Shown: positions 4,488 to 5,696 of the stretch, one piece after another
How the letters are laid out: each line of letters begins with the position of its first letter
Numbering within the stretch: position 1 is the first letter of the stretch
Origin: Deltaproteobacteria bacterium
Lineage (GTDB): Bacteria; Desulfobacterota; UBA8473
Length of the DNA stretch: 5,696 nt
Reading direction: 5' to 3'
NCBI GenBank assembly: GCA_030621455.1
Contig: JAUXHQ010000144.1
Span: 1-5,696, forward strand
Position numbers and translations under genes: made by a program
Notes under the pieces: generated by a model
Database searches by the model: none
Told to the model about the DNA's origin: nothing
Seen by the model: only the letters and a program-made list of their open reading frames with translations

Positions 4488-5696
4488 CCCCCTCTTTTCT
4501 ATAGACAATAATTTCGAAACCATAATACCAGCCTGTTTCATCGCCAATATTGTATGTCATTATTGGTATAAACTCTTCTCCCATAACAAGATACAGCTCG
4601 TCGGAAAACTCAGGGGACGATTCAGATGATGCGTAGGACTTAAGTATTGTTCCGGGCGTCTTATTTCCCCAGGAGCCTACTGATTGAATAAACCGTCCGA
4701 CAGAATCGGCGGTCCTCGTACCAATGTTAGGTCCGAATTGAAGAAACGCATCTTTTGCTACACTGTTGATTTCTTTAGTGCTAAATTCGATAACCCCATT
4801 GGTCTGAGGATCGCCCTTTTTGGTGTGCAATACTACCGAGTTGGAAAATTTACTCCACCAGAAACGGTTCGTAAAGCCGGTATCCGGGTTGCCGTATTTC
4901 CATCCATGAGCCAGTCTACCGTCATCCTCAGCATAGACACCGAAGCGTATTCCTGTATTTACCTCCGGCCAATCCTGGTTTATGATAAACTTCCATGTGA
5001 GCCGATATCCCTCTGGAGACCCACTGATTAAAGAGACTTGGACATCTTCAAGCATCAGATAATCATCACCACTATCGCCTGCCCATACGCTATAATCGCC
5101 GGTATTATGGTCCCACATCATGATGAGGTCACTAACATTCGGATGATCGAGGCACAGATAACAGTAGTGAAGGTCATCCGCTCCATCGGGATCGTAGTAG
5201 TTGGCGGTGATGGCGTACTGCACGTCTGAACACATGATCGCGGGTTGCCCGGAAATTTCAGTTACCGGAGTGGAGGGAGGTCGATTGGCACTCGTTTTAA
5301 CGTTGACGAACCAGGTACAACTGGCTACGGCATCACGACAATCATGCACGATGGCCTTGATGTGCCACATACCTTCAGATGTGAAGGTATGAGTGTGCGC
5401 TGCACTCCCTCTATCGCCTGACAACCTGTTCCGATCATCTGCGTCCTGCCACTCCCCATCTCCAATCCTATACTGCCATTCCAAACCCCTGAGGTCGCCA
5501 TCCGGATCTATTGCATCCACTTCAAAGGTGATCTGGTCTTGCGTAGCCAAGTTCACGGGACTGTTTGGTGTCTTTGGAGAAACTTGGGGATCGTGCTCTT
5601 TCAAAGGTGCCACCGATATTTTCCATGCGGTTTCGTCTGTGTTGCCATCTGAGATATAGAATTTTGAAGACCGAGAGAGACCAATGCTGGTCCTTG
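4468..5696 (-). CDS. Multidomain extracellular PKD/Ig-like protein, 5' end outside the window, 3' end frameshifted
   Basis: The frame is open from the right edge (first full codon at 5694) to TAG 4470-4468, 408 codons. The GTG at 5613 is internal: coding-like sequence (KFYISDGNTDETAWKISV) precedes it in frame. A PKD/cadherin-like module at about residues 40-133 has DPDGDL (63-68) and the cysteines C119 and C126. A second module, from about 139, has DPDGADDL (168-175) and C155, C178 and C181. The Asp-rich turns suggest calcium binding, and the cysteine pairs suggest an oxidising, exported environment. Residues 190-400 are Trp/Tyr/Gly-rich (WDHNTGDYSVW, FGVYAEDDGRL, NRFWWSKFS) and belong to no family I recognise. 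The frame ends at VYRKEGGVFGSQ just after a run of eight G. Adding one G, or removing two, joins it to coding-like sequence downstream, so this stop is probably not the natural one. Adhesion or surface display is inferred only from the module type. Confidence 0.8.
   Translation of the reverse strand, partial: RTSIGLSRSSKFYISDGNTDETAWKISVAPLKEHDPQVSPKTPNSPVNLATQDQITFEVDAIDPDGDLRGLEWQYRIGDGEWQDADDRNRLSGDRGSAAHTHTFTSEGMWHIKAIVHDCRDAVASCTWFVNVKTSANRPPSTPVTEISGQPAIMCSDVQYAITANYYDPDGADDLHYCYLCLDHPNVSDLIMMWDHNTGDYSVWAGDSGDDYLMLEDVQVSLISGSPEGYRLTWKFIINQDWPEVNTGIRFGVYAEDDGRLAHGWKYGNPDTGFTNRFWWSKFSNSVVLHTKKGDPQTNGVIEFSTKEINSVAKDAFLQFGPNIGTRTADSVGRFIQSVGSWGNKTPGTILKSYASSESSPEFSDELYLVMGEEFIPIMTYNIGDETGWYYGFEIIVYRKEGGVFGSQ
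4485..4492. repeat. Homopolymer C8/G8 tract at the frameshift in the surface-protein gene
   Basis: Eight C on the plus strand (eight G in the coding sense) lie exactly where the reading frame changes. With 9 or 6 G the codons run GAG...GGT ATT TGG ATC CCA and the frame continues. With 8 G it ends 19 nt further at TAG. It is either a slippage site, a decay lesion or a base-calling error. Confidence 0.7.

Noticed and set aside
4684..5659. Four plus-strand frames of 63-115 codons
   Set aside because: They are antisense to the PKD/Ig-like surface protein, whose DPDG motifs and cysteine pairs identify the true strand.
1..5696. CRISPR array, tRNA or rRNA gene, toxin-antitoxin pair, attachment site
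   Set aside because: I looked for regularly spaced direct repeats, cloverleaf-like segments and paired small genes and found none I could support.

Overview
The window is about 5.7 kb at roughly mid-40s % GC. It looks like an accessory, partly decaying stretch from a Gram-negative (diderm) bacterium. The diderm call rests on a HlyD/YbhG-type periplasmic adaptor, which only makes sense in a two-membrane cell. An exported multidomain surface protein and a probable c-di-GMP riboswitch fused to a terminator are reminiscent of Deltaproteobacteria and neighbouring phyla, but the sequence does not fix the taxon.

Bases 1-2260 (minus strand) hold two genes of an efflux operon. The first is an intact membrane-fusion protein of 383 aa. 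It is followed 57 nt later by a tandem-NBD ABC ATPase of the YbhF/YhiH (RbbA) type, which runs off the left edge. ABC-2 type permeases would be expected beyond position 1. A good sigma70-like promoter (TTGACT-16-TATAAC, 2379 to 2352) and two small palindromes lie just upstream, inside an otherwise gene-free spacer.

Bases 2556-2843 (minus strand) hold the C-terminal third of an IS1-family transposase, broken by an in-frame TAA and lacking its N-terminal part. Bases 2844-3221 hold no confident gene.

Bases 3222-3572 (plus strand) form an orphan expression cassette. It contains a GEMM-like (c-di-GMP-I) aptamer candidate whose last helix strand is also the left arm of a perfect 11-bp intrinsic terminator. 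A strong ribosome binding site and an 18-codon signal-peptide start follow, ending at TAA. The frame then resumes for 26 codons. This looks like the front end of a riboswitch-controlled exported-protein gene whose body has been lost.

Bases 3578-5696 (minus strand) hold the 3' part of a large extracellular protein with PKD/Ig-like modules and a Calx-beta-like acidic tail. Its frame is broken by a shift near a run of eight G and by two in-frame TAG codons. The part upstream of the G run is open to the right edge.

The transporter genes look functional. Everything to their right carries lesions: a truncated transposase, a nonsense-terminated signal peptide and a triply interrupted surface protein. 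Together these suggest a site that received mobile DNA and is eroding, unless the single-base lesions are sequencing errors. The most interesting object is the orphan riboswitch-terminator-signal-peptide cassette, which abuts the broken surface gene tail to tail with only 5 bp between them.
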